From Methanomassiliicoccales archaeon (GTDB lineage Archaea; Thermoplasmatota; Thermoplasmata; Methanomassiliicoccales; UBA472): DNA of 40,895 bases. Below the pieces are notes generated by a model. It was not told the DNA's origin, searched no databases, and saw only the letters and a program-made list of their open reading frames with translations. Location of the stretch: NCBI GenBank assembly GCA_036504055.1, contig DASXVU010000019.1, positions 1 to 40,895 of the forward strand. Reading direction: 5' to 3'. The position numbers and the translations under genes were made by a program. Shown here piece by piece: positions 23,739-32,866 of the stretch (its first letter is position 1; every line of letters begins with the position of its first letter).

Positions 23739-24926
23739 TCATCTTCTGACCACCTCGAAGTCCCTTTCGAAGAACGCTAGCTCCTTTTCATCGAGGATCT
23801 TGGGGTTCAAGGTAACGATCATGCGGGATTGGTTCATTAGGATCTCATCCCTCAGACCGTATAGCAAGCGCAATACCTTAGGTGAACCGTTGTTCGATAT
23901 CAGATACTCGATCCCATCGATGGCCACCACCGTGTTGTGACCCACTTTGAGGAACTCGGTGATGGTATGCTCCAGGATCGAGAGGTTGGTGGGATCGATC
24001 CAATCCTGACCTGGATGGGATGACAGCCATATCACCGGGGTGCGCTTGAGCCCGTGCCGCTCTCGCAGATCGTCCGGGTAGGTACGGGTCACGATCAGAC
24101 CCTCCACTCCGTTTGAGATCTGAGAGAGCAAGGTCTCGTACATGCCGTCCGCCCTGGTCTCCTCAAAAAGCAGGTAGCTTCCAGGCGCAAGCACCTCCTC
24201 CTCTCTGGCACCGATCATGCTGGTCAGGTCCTCCGATACCGGCATCACGGTGAACAGCCGCTGCCGGTATACGGAGAACGCCATCATCACTATGGAGGCA
24301 AAGAATCCGGGGGAGAGCTCGCTTGGCACCTTGATGTCATAAAGGTCCAATATGAAAAGGACCAGACCCCATAGATAAGGCATCAGCACCGCCAGCGAAA
24401 GCAGGAAACACTCTCTTCGCATCTGTTCGTCGTCTGACTGGCGCCAACGACGGACAAGCAGGGCTAGGGTCATAGCGGTAAAGGCTGCGGCGACCATCAA
24501 CACTATCAGAGAGGCCAAGGAGGCCGGCAATCCATACCCGAACTGGTTGAAATCGACACTGCTCAGATTGTAAGCGATCAACAGGCCGATCAGCAACGAA
24601 AACACCGTGTAAAGTACCCGGTTCTTCTCCAACCATTTGCTGAGGGGGATAAAGGCCAGATTGGTGGACACGTATAGGAAACCGGCAAAGATCAAGACCA
24701 CGAAAAGGACAAGGCCACGGGCGAAGAGCAGAGCCGAGGCCGGGTCCGAGGCGTTGATCATCAGGAAATCGGATATGCCAGCGGCCGTGAACATCAACAT
24801 CAGGATCAGGAAACCCTTGGCGATCGCTAGTTGGCGATTCTTACGAAGGACCGAAATTCCCAACACCAGCGCGATTATCCCCGTGATCAGGGGGAGGACA
24901 GAATTCCACATCAGATTCTGGATCAT
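23739..24926 (-). CDS. Seven-helix membrane protein with C-terminal DUF835 domain (copy 1)
   Basis: A 395-residue protein. The first 225 residues hold about seven membrane helices, in the style of sensor-type 7TM modules. Residues 245-395 are a cytoplasmic alpha/beta domain that I assign to DUF835 (PF05763), with TPVIWLSSHPG and NTVVAIDGIEYLI. The latter resembles a Walker B strand (four hydrophobics, then Asp), but no P-loop is present, so ATP hydrolysis is unlikely. Function is unknown; a membrane signal receiver is plausible. A paralogue lies on the other side of rtcB at 26463-27737 in the same orientation. The promoter is in the 110-bp gap shared with rtcB. Confidence 0.78.
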   Translation of the reverse strand: MIQNLMWNSVLPLITGIIALVLGISVLRKNRQLAIAKGFLILMLMFTAAGISDFLMINASDPASALLFARGLVLFVVLIFAGFLYVSTNLAFIPLSKWLEKNRVLYTVFSLLIGLLIAYNLSSVDFNQFGYGLPASLASLIVLMVAAAFTAMTLALLVRRWRQSDDEQMRRECFLLSLAVLMPYLWGLVLFILDLYDIKVPSELSPGFFASIVMMAFSVYRQRLFTVMPVSEDLTSMIGAREEEVLAPGSYLLFEETRADGMYETLLSQISNGVEGLIVTRTYPDDLRERHGLKRTPVIWLSSHPGQDWIDPTNLSILEHTITEFLKVGHNTVVAIDGIEYLISNNGSPKVLRLLYGLRDEILMNQSRMIVTLNPKILDEKELAFFERDFEVVRR

Positions 24927-25036
24927 CGAGGCCTAGGCTCCCTTCCCGATGCCCATATACGCTAATTATGCTTTCTTCGGTTGTGCATTTGAAAACTTTA
25001 TCTAACCCCCGCCATGTACGTGGTTCGGTGTGACAT

Positions 25037-26491
25037 TTGGCTTGGAAGGGTACCATCAACAAGATCGACGATTACCGCTGGGAAATACCCCAGGACTACA
25101 AACCGGGAATGCGCACCAGCGCCGTCATCTATTCCAATGATAAAATGATAGAACACGTCCTGAGCGATAACTCGCCGGAGCAGGCGGCCAACGTCGCCAC
25201 GTTGCCAGGCATCGTCGGGAAATCCTTGGCCATGCCGGATATCCACTGGGGATACGGGTTCCCCATCGGCGGGGTCGCGGCCATGGATTCCGAGGAGGGA
25301 GTGATCTCCCCCGGCGGCATCGGCTTTGATATCAACTGCGGCGTCAGGCTCCTGAGCACCAACCTGGAGGTCAAGGACGTCGAGCCCCGGATCAAGGACC
25401 TGATCGGGACACTTTTCAAGAACGTCCCCTCGGGGGTCGGTTCGGAAGGCGTGGTCGATGTGGCCGCCAGCGAGATCGATGCCATCCTCACCGAGGGAGC
25501 CGAATGGGCGGTCCGCAAGGGCTTCGGATGGCAAGAGGATCTGGATACCACCGAAGAGGGGGGCAGGTTGAAGAATGCCGACCCGACCAAGGTATCCCAG
25601 AAGGCCAAGCAAAGGGGGATACCGCAGGTCGGTTCGTTGGGGTCCGGGAACCATTTCCTGGAGATCGACAAGGTCGATAAGATCTTCGACCCGGCCGCCG
25701 CCAAGGCGTTCGGCCTCACCCATGAGGGCCAGATAACAGTTACCATCCATTGCGGCTCGCGGGGCTGCGGGCACCAGATCGCCACCGATTACCTGCAGGT
25801 CATGGAACGTTCTCTGAAAGCCATGAACCTTAACCTACCGGACCGACAGCTGGCCTGCGCGCCGGTCAATTCCCAGGACGGGCAGGACTACTTCAATGGC
25901 ATGAGCGCCGGGGCTAACTTCGCCTGGGCGAACCGGCAGATGATCATGCACTGGGTGCGGCAATCGTTCGAGAGCGTGCTCCATAGAAAGGCCGAGGACA
26001 TGGAGATGAGGCACGTGTACGACGTGGCACACAACATCGCCAAATTGGAGGACCATGAGGTCGACGGAAAGAGGAGGAAGGTCTACGTGCACCGGAAGGG
26101 AGCCACACGGGCATTCCCGGCCGGACATCCAGAGGTCCCTTCCAAGTACCGCTCCGTAGGCCACCCGGTCATCATCCCGGGGGACATGGGCGCCGGTACC
26201 TACGTCCTGGTGGGAACGGACCGAGGCATGAAGGAATCGTTCGGGTCCACCTGCCATGGCGCAGGCCGCATGATGTCAAGGGCCACTGCCATCAGCACAT
26301 ACAATGCCTCGACGGTCAAGCAACAGCTTGAGTCCAAGGGCATCTACCTGAAGGCCAGCACCAAGGATGGTATCATAGAGGAAGCGCCGGGGGCATACAA
26401 GGACATCGACGATGTCATTGCGGTGGTCAGCGGTGCTGGGCTATCAAGGCCGGTCGTCAAGCTTACGCCAATCGGTGTGATGAAAGGCTGA
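25037..26491 (+). CDS. rtcB: RNA-splicing ligase RtcB
   Basis: A 484-residue protein of normal family length, without an intein. The start is TTG at 25037, which gives the family N-terminus AWKGTINKIDDYRWEIPQDYK. Metal ligands are visible as FDINCG (Asp98, Cys101), HCGSRGCGH, and the guanylylated histidine in STCHGAGR (His407). RtcB joins tRNA halves after intron removal using GTP and manganese. A TATA-like ACTTTATCTA lies about 35-45 bases upstream. The last 29 bp overlap the 3' end of the convergent DUF835 gene. The helper protein archease is not in the window. Confidence 0.96.
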   Translation: MAWKGTINKIDDYRWEIPQDYKPGMRTSAVIYSNDKMIEHVLSDNSPEQAANVATLPGIVGKSLAMPDIHWGYGFPIGGVAAMDSEEGVISPGGIGFDINCGVRLLSTNLEVKDVEPRIKDLIGTLFKNVPSGVGSEGVVDVAASEIDAILTEGAEWAVRKGFGWQEDLDTTEEGGRLKNADPTKVSQKAKQRGIPQVGSLGSGNHFLEIDKVDKIFDPAAAKAFGLTHEGQITVTIHCGSRGCGHQIATDYLQVMERSLKAMNLNLPDRQLACAPVNSQDGQDYFNGMSAGANFAWANRQMIMHWVRQSFESVLHRKAEDMEMRHVYDVAHNIAKLEDHEVDGKRRKVYVHRKGATRAFPAGHPEVPSKYRSVGHPVIIPGDMGAGTYVLVGTDRGMKESFGSTCHGAGRMMSRATAISTYNASTVKQQLESKGIYLKASTKDGIIEEAPGAYKDIDDVIAVVSGAGLSRPVVKLTPIGVMKG

Positions 26492-27737
26492 TACCTACCA
26501 TATCGGGCCTATCGGAGCATCCATTGGACCGGAAGAGGACCGGAAGCCCCATACGGTCCAGCACGACCATGTCCCTCATCAGCAATGCAAGGTCACGCTC
26601 GGACAGCCCCTTCGGGTCGAAGGAAAGGATAAGCCTCGATCCCCTGACCAAAGCCTCATCCTCCAGGGCGAACAGGAACCTCATCGCCTTCTCGCTGGAT
26701 GTCTCCAGTATCAGCTTGTCAAGTCCTTCGACCAGGACCACCGTGTTCCTTCCCTCGCTCATGAAGCGCATTATGGTCCTTTCCAGAAGGGGAAGGTTGG
26801 AAGGAGAGACCGCTTCCTTGACCGGGCGGTGGGCCAACCATATCATTGGGGTGTTCCTCAATCCGAACTCCTCACGTATCTGTTCTGGATGCCTGGGGGA
26901 GATTATCAAACCCTTACGTCCTGCATTGAGCTCGGAGGCAAAGATGCTGAACGACGTGTCCGTGCCCTTTTCCTCGATGGCATAGGAACGCCCCTTCTCC
27001 AGTTTCGTGGATATCGGTTTGAACTTCTTCCTTGAGAAGTCGTCCGAAGGTCTGATGTCGAAGAGCCGCTCCCGGATGATGGCATAGAAGAAGACGGATG
27101 ATGTTATGAGGTTGGCAGGAGCCATGGGGGACGGGAATCCTATCCCAAACATCTCTAGCAGAGATATCATCAGCGGATAGGCGAAAGGCACCACCATGGC
27201 CAAGGATAAGACCGCCGCCAGCTTCCCGAATGAGGGATCGCGGCTGGCATGGTGAGCGGACCTCAGCAACTGCAATGTACAGCCTAAGAACGCCAGCATG
27301 ACGAATCCGATGCCCAGCATCTCCGGGGAGTTGGGAATGAACCATCCGTAGTCGCCCATCCTGACCTTGACGAATATCAGGGCCGAAACGGTTCCGGACA
27401 CGATCACCAACACCATGTACTTGACGCAATTCCTCTTGATCATGGCACTGTCGCTCTGGAGCGAAAAGAATGTGGCCAGGTAAAGGAACCCCCCGAACAT
27501 GCACACCAGACAGAATATCAGCAGCCTGACGATCAGCGTAGCCTGCTCGATCGTCGGAGCGGTAAGGAACAGATAGTCCAGAGCCGATGACAACGAAAGC
27601 AGCATCATGACGATGAAGAACGTTCTGGATATCCACTGATGTGGGTTTCGGAAGAGAACGTAGGCTCCCATGGCCAATGCCATTATGGAAACCACGGCTG
27701 AAAGGGATAGGAACAAAGGTTGGATCATCGCGAGCAT
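26463..27737 (-). CDS. Seven-helix membrane protein with C-terminal DUF835 domain (copy 2)
   Basis: A 424-residue paralogue of the protein at 23739-24926 with the same layout: about seven membrane helices in the first 230 residues, then a DUF835 domain. Shared stretches include TPMIWLAHRP (TPVIWLSSHP in copy 1), the N-x-LE-TI-x-F helix, and NTVVLVEGLDKLI (NTVVAIDGIEYLI in copy 1). The Walker-B-like acidic residue is changed from Asp to Glu. It has a 25-residue C-terminal extension that copy 1 lacks, encoded across the overlap with the rtcB 3' end. Role unknown. Confidence 0.78.
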   Translation of the reverse strand: MLAMIQPLFLSLSAVVSIMALAMGAYVLFRNPHQWISRTFFIVMMLLSLSSALDYLFLTAPTIEQATLIVRLLIFCLVCMFGGFLYLATFFSLQSDSAMIKRNCVKYMVLVIVSGTVSALIFVKVRMGDYGWFIPNSPEMLGIGFVMLAFLGCTLQLLRSAHHASRDPSFGKLAAVLSLAMVVPFAYPLMISLLEMFGIGFPSPMAPANLITSSVFFYAIIRERLFDIRPSDDFSRKKFKPISTKLEKGRSYAIEEKGTDTSFSIFASELNAGRKGLIISPRHPEQIREEFGLRNTPMIWLAHRPVKEAVSPSNLPLLERTIMRFMSEGRNTVVLVEGLDKLILETSSEKAMRFLFALEDEALVRGSRLILSFDPKGLSERDLALLMRDMVVLDRMGLPVLFRSNGCSDRPDMVGISLSSHRLA

Positions 27738-27830
27738 TGAGAATACGATGGCCGATTTGAAGCGTTTTTCTATCCAGATATCAGCAATGGTATCTCTGAT
27801 CTATCCAGTCATGTTCCTCGATACGGATGT

Positions 27831-29144
27831 TCAGGAGAAAAGCACCTTTTCGGCCGCTTTTCGCACCTTCTCCTGGTTCGTCCCGGGGGTCGAGACCATG
27901 ACCGCCCAATCGTTGACGCTCCGGGTCTGTATCGCCTTGGCCAGTGGACTATATTTCGATAGCGCCCTCACCCGGTCGCCGTTGATGATCGGCACTTCGG
28001 TCTTGCCTATGCGCGGTTCGGTAATGAGCAGCTCTCTTTCCGGCATATCAAGGATTACCTCCGATTCATCCACCTCTGCCCTATCCGCTATCTGTCGTTC
28101 CACCTCCTTGCGCTTCTCATAGGAGGTCAACGGAAGCAGTGAGTCCAGCTGTTCCGAATCGAGGTCGGAGATGAGCATTGAATAGGCCCGCTTGTACAGA
28201 TGCCGATACCTCAGCAGGGTCATTATCCGGCTGGCCTTTCCGCCATCCTTGAGGATCCGCTCCGAAAGGCTGCCGTCGGTCTGTATCTGGATGTCCTCGA
28301 TAACGCTCTCGCTGGCGTTCTCCACCGCCTTGCACAGCATCATTTCGGCGATCCTTACCGTGTGATGGAAGTAGACCGAAGTATACATGAGGGCCCGGGC
28401 TACCATCAATCCCTCGATCGCCACCACTCCGCTCTTGCGTACCGCTATGTCCCCATGATGCAGCTCTATGGTGTCCATGATCCTGTCGATATCGATGGTC
28501 CCATGGGCCACCCCGGTGTAGTAGGCATCCCTAACCAGGTAATCCATCTGGTCCGCGTCCACCGGTCCATGGATGACCTGCCTGAGGTAGTTGTTCTCGT
28601 TGAAATACGTCTGGACACCTTCGAGTGGCAGTCTCTTCTGGCCGCTGAGGTCTGGTCCTCTAGGGGAGACAATCAGGTCCGTCACCAGATCGGAAGATAT
28701 GCCTTCCGCATCTAACAGGTCGGCAATGGTTCCCTGTTCGCCGATGATCATGCCCTCCTTCGGGTCGATGGTCCTTATCTCGCCCTTTATGAGAGCCTTA
28801 CCGATGTCCGTGTGGGTCATTCCGGTCCGCTCCTCAAGGACGCATTCCAGGGTGTGGGAGTAGGGAGCGTGGCCGATATCGTGGAGCAGTGCCGCCGCCA
28901 GGACGCACTTCCGTTCGTGATCCGGGATGTCCAGCGCCGTGGCCATCCTGCTGGCGAGCTGATAGGTGCCGAGGGAGTGCTCCATGCGGGTATGGTGAGC
29001 CCCGGGGAACACGAGGTAGGCCAATCCGAGCTGGTGCACGCCATGGAGCCGCTGGACCTCTGCCCTTTGCAATAGGTCCAGATAGATGCCGCTCAGCTTG
29101 ACACTGCCATGGACGCTGTCATGGATGACCTTATAATCTGGCAC
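27831..29144 (-). CDS. HD-domain phosphohydrolase (dGTPase/SAMHD1-like, COG1078)
   Basis: A 437-residue protein. It begins KVIHDSVHGSVKLSG, characteristic of this family, followed by the HD motif set: HTRMEHS (51-57), LLHDIGHAPYSH (86-97) and a downstream VDADQMDYLVRD with the last metal-binding aspartate. Related enzymes hydrolyse dNTPs to deoxynucleosides and triphosphate. The C-terminal 150 residues are charged and may bind nucleotides or mediate oligomers. It follows sepF on the same strand after a GC-rich hairpin, so it is probably a separate unit. Confidence 0.88.
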   Translation of the reverse strand: MPDYKVIHDSVHGSVKLSGIYLDLLQRAEVQRLHGVHQLGLAYLVFPGAHHTRMEHSLGTYQLASRMATALDIPDHERKCVLAAALLHDIGHAPYSHTLECVLEERTGMTHTDIGKALIKGEIRTIDPKEGMIIGEQGTIADLLDAEGISSDLVTDLIVSPRGPDLSGQKRLPLEGVQTYFNENNYLRQVIHGPVDADQMDYLVRDAYYTGVAHGTIDIDRIMDTIELHHGDIAVRKSGVVAIEGLMVARALMYTSVYFHHTVRIAEMMLCKAVENASESVIEDIQIQTDGSLSERILKDGGKASRIMTLLRYRHLYKRAYSMLISDLDSEQLDSLLPLTSYEKRKEVERQIADRAEVDESEVILDMPERELLITEPRIGKTEVPIINGDRVRALSKYSPLAKAIQTRSVNDWAVMVSTPGTNQEKVRKAAEKVLFS

Positions 29145-29191
29145 GGAGGGAAAATCAGGATTGGACTATATATTGGCTTTGAGACCAGGAA

Positions 29192-29210
29192 CCCGGGGAT
29201 CGGCCCCGGG
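29192..29210 (-). terminator. GC-rich hairpin after sepF
   Basis: CCCGGGG (29192-29198) and CCCCGGG (29204-29210) form a perfect 7-bp stem with a 5-base loop, 10 bases past the sepF stop on the minus strand. It probably ends the sepF transcript before the HD gene. Confidence 0.5.
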
Positions 29211-29219
29211 AGCATGTGT

Positions 29220-29600
29220 TTAGTTGAAGCCGCCCTTTATCTTGTGCCGGTCGATCTTGATGCCGTTGGGCGCGACCACGATCAGGTTGTTACCGATCGC
29301 CGCCACATCGCCGCCGGTGTCGCGAGCGATGTTCTTCAGCTCATTGGTGATCTTCTTCAGGGTCTGCTGGTCGTTCTCGATCGGCGAGTAGTCGATGAGG
29401 ACGATGTTGCCATTGTATACCGGCTGGCTGACAGATGTGACGTCCTCGAAGCGGTAGACCTCAGCGACCTTGATCATTCCGTTCCCGGCGAGCGGGCTGT
29501 CCTCTTGGAAGTACAGTGCCCCGAGGTCGATGTATTGATCTGTCTCAACGGTCTGAACGTCATCCTTCCCCTTTCTCAACGGCTTCTTCAACAGCGGCAA
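29220..29600 (-). CDS. sepF: Archaeal cell division protein SepF
   Basis: 126 residues from TTG 29600. That start is chosen because GAGGG lies 9 bases upstream and it gives MPLLKKPLRKGK, a short basic N-terminus suited to membrane anchoring; the frame itself opens further up at ATG 29651. Residues 45-120 form the SepF core, with NGNIVLIDYSPIENDQQTL and GGDVAAIGNNLIVVAPNGI. Archaeal SepF anchors FtsZ to the membrane at the division site. FtsZ is not in the window. Confidence 0.9.
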   Translation of the reverse strand: MPLLKKPLRKGKDDVQTVETDQYIDLGALYFQEDSPLAGNGMIKVAEVYRFEDVTSVSQPVYNGNIVLIDYSPIENDQQTLKKITNELKNIARDTGGDVAAIGNNLIVVAPNGIKIDRHKIKGGFN

Positions 29601-29968
29601 GTTGCATCCCTCTTTGATTGGTCCAGAAATGGGGTGACATAATATTAACATTTCGGCCTAAGAATATCTGGATTGCCAAGAAGGGTGCATCGCCCCGGTA
29701 GATCGCCTTGACGAAAATCGTTGAGCGACCCGTGAAGATCTATTCATATTATATGTGTCTCTCATATTTAAATATGATAATTCAGTATCGTATCACATGC
29801 CGATGTGAGCTATCTCTATGGGTGATGCATGTGGACGCCAGTGTCCGTTACGCACGACCTCAAAAGGTCGGTGTCTTCCATGTTGAAGGTGACGGTGCAT
29901 TGCACCAGATTTCATGATTTAGGCAATAAGCGACAAATTTGATAAGGGCCCATAGTATCCTCTGTCCA
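29601..29968. other. Gap with structured, possibly transcribed element (candidate ncRNA)
   Basis: No gene is recognisable in this 368-bp stretch. It holds a 14-bp AT palindrome CATATTTAAATATG at 29763-29776 that looks like a TATA region, then short hairpins: CGACCT/AGGTCG (29855-29860 with 29865-29870) and GGTGC/GCACC (29894-29898 with 29902-29906), plus a 4-bp GGAC/GTCC pair upstream. A small RNA of about 110 bases starting near 29800 on the plus strand would fit. The right end carries the promoter of the next gene. Confidence 0.35.
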
Positions 29969-30190
29969 ATGGAATTCAAGGGGAAGGGAAGCTTTTTCAA
30001 GACCGGTTCTGTTGGCGTGATACTTGGTGTGGTCCTCAATATGATCGGTTTCATTTATACGACCAAATATCCATTCAGCACGACCTACCCCCAGGACATC
30101 TACTGGACTGGTACCCTTAACCTTCTCGGCATCGGGCTTGTCCTGATGGGCCTGGTCATAATCGTGATCGGCTCTCTCAGAGCGGATTGA
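29969..30190 (+). CDS. Small two-helix membrane protein, unknown
   Basis: 73 residues from ATG 29969. There are two membrane segments, at about residues 12-31 and 47-69, joined by a short loop with aromatic residues (YPFSTTYPQDIYW). The ATG lies about 30 bases behind an AT-rich ACAAATTTGATAA element, which suggests a leaderless message; a TTG at 29939 is also in frame. I do not recognise the family. Confidence 0.55.
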   Translation: MEFKGKGSFFKTGSVGVILGVVLNMIGFIYTTKYPFSTTYPQDIYWTGTLNLLGIGLVLMGLVIIVIGSLRAD

Positions 30191-30339
30191 AATATTTCAC
30201 GCTTAGTCAGGCCACCGGCATGGATCGTCCGCATTCCAGTGTTCCACCTGATCCGTCACTATCCATCACCAGGTTCTCGTCGACGGTTGAAACAATACCG
30301 TCGGGTCAATGGTTCACCTTTTGGCTTCACATGAACGGT

Positions 30340-32226
30340 CTATGCCTTTCTTCTCCGGCGCACCACCATGAATGCCACTAGCACCGCGGCGACCGCTATG
30401 ATCGCTATGACCAATATCAGTAACATGTTATCGTTCGATGTTCCCGGCGTTCCGGCGGTGGATGTCGTGTTGATGGTGAACGATACCTGTTGGTAGGCCA
30501 AGCCGCCTTGATCGTCTGCCGCAGTGACGTTCGCCCGGTGCATCCCGTCTCCCGCGCCGACGATGGTGTAGTTGTTCACGTTCGCCGACAATCTGGCCTG
30601 GGGTCCGCCGTCGACGCTGACCAGGAAGTAGGAGACCACGAACGAGTTACCGCTTAACGTCCATGTCAGCTCGGCGTTCTTCGTCGTTAACTGAGAGTTC
30701 TCCAATGGTGCGGTGATGTTCACGCTGACGGGGAACAGGGCATATACCGGCCCTGCGGCCAGGGATGTGGAGTTGATACCGAGGACCGTGGGCGCGTGCG
30801 CGGAGACCTGGTAGTAGTACGTACTATCTGCATTCAGTCCCGAGAACTTGATCGAATTCCCGCTCACATGCTTGACGTCCACCCCATCCTGGTAGACGAC
30901 ATAGTAGTCGACAGGGGCGTTGGCGTCGACGTTCAGTCCGCTCCATGAAAGGGTGATCGACTCTGGACCGAGAACGGCTGTCAGGTTATTGGGCGCGGCC
31001 AATTTGGTCAGGTTCATTTCCGCAGGGACCCCCTCCCACAGCGGTGTCGTGAAACCGTTCGCCCCGGCGTAGAACTCTAAGGCTAGGCTCGCGTTATGCT
31101 TGGCGATCCAGTCATTCGCCACAGATGGAGCTCCGCTCCTGAAGGCGACCGAGGTTAGAGAAGAGCAGTTCTCGAACGCCGACATGCCGATGGTGGTGAC
31201 GCCGCTGCCGATAACCGCCGATCGCAGGGAGCTGCAGTTGAAGAACGCACCATACCCTATTGACGACACTGTATCGGGTATCTCGACGGACATTAATGAG
31301 TGGCAGTTCCAGCATGTGAGGGTTCCGATGCTGGTGAGCTCCTTTCCCAGGTTCAGAGTGGTTAAGGCGGTGCAATTGTAGAAAGCCCCATAACCGATCG
31401 CGATCACTCCATCCGGTAATGTGATCGATGTGAGTGAGGTACATTCATTGAAGGCGGACGAACCGATGGACGTAAGACCTGGACCGATGGCCACCTGGGT
31501 CAATCCGCGGCAGCCCTCGAACACGCTGTTGCCTATCGAGATGACGTTGCCTGGGATGATGATCGAGGTCATCGAGGTACAGTTGTAGAAAGCCCCGTCC
31601 CCGATGCTGATGACGCCTTCAGGGATCGTAATGGAGGTCAATTTGTAGCATTCCCCGAACTCTCCGGTCCCCAGGCTGGTCAGCCCGCTGGGGAGAGAGA
31701 CAGATGTCAGGTTCTGACATCCTTGGAACGCGTTGTTCCCTATGTTGCCTACACTGTCCGGTATCGTTATCGACGCCAGATTGCATTGGTAGAAAGCATA
31801 GGCATCGATGAACGTGAGACCGATGGGAAGTGCGATCGATGTCAGGGATAGGCAGCCGTAGAACGCTCCGTTGCCTATTATGTTGACCGTGTTCGGTATC
31901 GAGACCGACCTCAGGGCCGTACAGTCATAGAACGCGGCGTAACCGATGCTCGTCACTCCCTGTGGTATGATCACTTCGGTCAGGTCGGTGTCTGAGTAGA
32001 ACGCGAAACCCCCGATCGAGACCACGGCGTATCCGTCTATGGCGGCAGGAATGGTGACCACGTTCGCCGATCCAGTGTATGATGTGATCTCCGCCGCCGT
32101 GTTGTCATTGATGATCGTATAGCCGTAGTCCCCGCTGGTTTCTGCGACCGCGGGACTTGGGATAGATACGAAAGATGAGAAGACCACCAATGTGATCATG
32201 ACGATTATAGCTGCCTTGTTCCGCAT
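30340..32226 (-). CDS. BspA-type leucine-rich-repeat surface protein with membrane anchor
   Basis: 628 residues from ATG 32226; a TTG at 32256 is also in frame. Residues 1-29 are a signal peptide (AAIIVMITLVVFSSF, cleavage likely after AVA). Residues 50-370 hold about 13 repeats of roughly 23 residues of the LRR_5/BspA type, such as IPDSVGNIGNNAFQGCQNL. A fibronectin type III-like domain follows at about 400-485, then a second beta domain. The end is a membrane anchor (LLILVIAIIAVAAVLVAF) with basic tail RRRRKA. Such proteins bind surfaces or other cells; the partner is unknown. The gene stands alone. Confidence 0.87.
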   Translation of the reverse strand: MRNKAAIIVMITLVVFSSFVSIPSPAVAETSGDYGYTIINDNTAAEITSYTGSANVVTIPAAIDGYAVVSIGGFAFYSDTDLTEVIIPQGVTSIGYAAFYDCTALRSVSIPNTVNIIGNGAFYGCLSLTSIALPIGLTFIDAYAFYQCNLASITIPDSVGNIGNNAFQGCQNLTSVSLPSGLTSLGTGEFGECYKLTSITIPEGVISIGDGAFYNCTSMTSIIIPGNVISIGNSVFEGCRGLTQVAIGPGLTSIGSSAFNECTSLTSITLPDGVIAIGYGAFYNCTALTTLNLGKELTSIGTLTCWNCHSLMSVEIPDTVSSIGYGAFFNCSSLRSAVIGSGVTTIGMSAFENCSSLTSVAFRSGAPSVANDWIAKHNASLALEFYAGANGFTTPLWEGVPAEMNLTKLAAPNNLTAVLGPESITLSWSGLNVDANAPVDYYVVYQDGVDVKHVSGNSIKFSGLNADSTYYYQVSAHAPTVLGINSTSLAAGPVYALFPVSVNITAPLENSQLTTKNAELTWTLSGNSFVVSYFLVSVDGGPQARLSANVNNYTIVGAGDGMHRANVTAADDQGGLAYQQVSFTINTTSTAGTPGTSNDNMLLILVIAIIAVAAVLVAFMVVRRRRKA

Positions 32227-32363
32227 GTGAAAACCTACTGGTAACAACGATCGCAACTATGATATGAAGTTGGGCGGGCCTATTTAGACTTTACATCGTG
32301 TCGTTCGACCATGCTCCAGGAGGATCACGTCGATCGCCTCGGAAGGGAGGGCCGGTGGAACCT

Positions 32364-32858
32364 TCACCTCTCGTCGTATTTCCAGAGCTTATCGCCGACA
32401 TAGTGAAGGTTCTTGATGGACTTGCCGGATTTCTTTTCCAGCATCTCTGCGCCTGAGACCAGCGCCTCACCGATGGCCAGCGCGCGCTTGTTCTTGACAT
32501 CCCTGACCCACACAAAATCACCCGGTTTGATGTCCTTGTCTGCGTCGACGATCCCCGGTCCCATTATGTCCGCGCCCTTGACCACATAAGGGACCGCCCC
32601 CATATCGACAGTGACATAGGATTTTGGAGGATCGTATTTCAGTACGCCTTTTACCGTAAGGAAGGCCTTTCCAGATATCACCAAGGCCAGAATCTCGTTG
32701 TTCACGAAGATGACATCAAAATCCGAACTTTCCGCCTTATCAATGGTATCCTTTGCAGTGAAGACCTGCATGCCGACCTTTGAGGATATCTCCTCCGATA
32801 ACGATCTGATCTCCTTCTCCCGGAGCCTTCCCCTCTTCTTGATCCGGATCTCGCTCAT
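32364..32858 (-). CDS. PUA-domain RNA-binding protein (MCT-1/Tma20-like)
   Basis: A 164-residue protein. The C-terminal half (about 75-155) is a PUA domain, with VVKGADIMGPGIVDAD and KPGDFVWVRD. The N-terminal half resembles the pre-PUA domain of archaeal homologues of MCTS1/Tma20, which act in translation initiation or ribosome recycling. The short basic N-terminus (IKKRGRLREKE) would help RNA contact. It lies 8 bp behind the zinc-ribbon gene on the same strand, forming a likely two-gene operon. Confidence 0.87.
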   Translation of the reverse strand: MSEIRIKKRGRLREKEIRSLSEEISSKVGMQVFTAKDTIDKAESSDFDVIFVNNEILALVISGKAFLTVKGVLKYDPPKSYVTVDMGAVPYVVKGADIMGPGIVDADKDIKPGDFVWVRDVKNKRALAIGEALVSGAEMLEKKSGKSIKNLHYVGDKLWKYDER

Positions 32859-32866
32859 GGTTCAGG

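Noticed and set aside
25037-26491. Intein in RtcB
   Set aside because: The length of 484 residues is normal and the conserved motifs are contiguous, so no intein is present.
30187-30381. 64-codon plus-strand frame after the small membrane gene
   Set aside because: It overlaps the 3' end of the surface-protein gene, its composition is not protein-like, and no ribosome site is seen.
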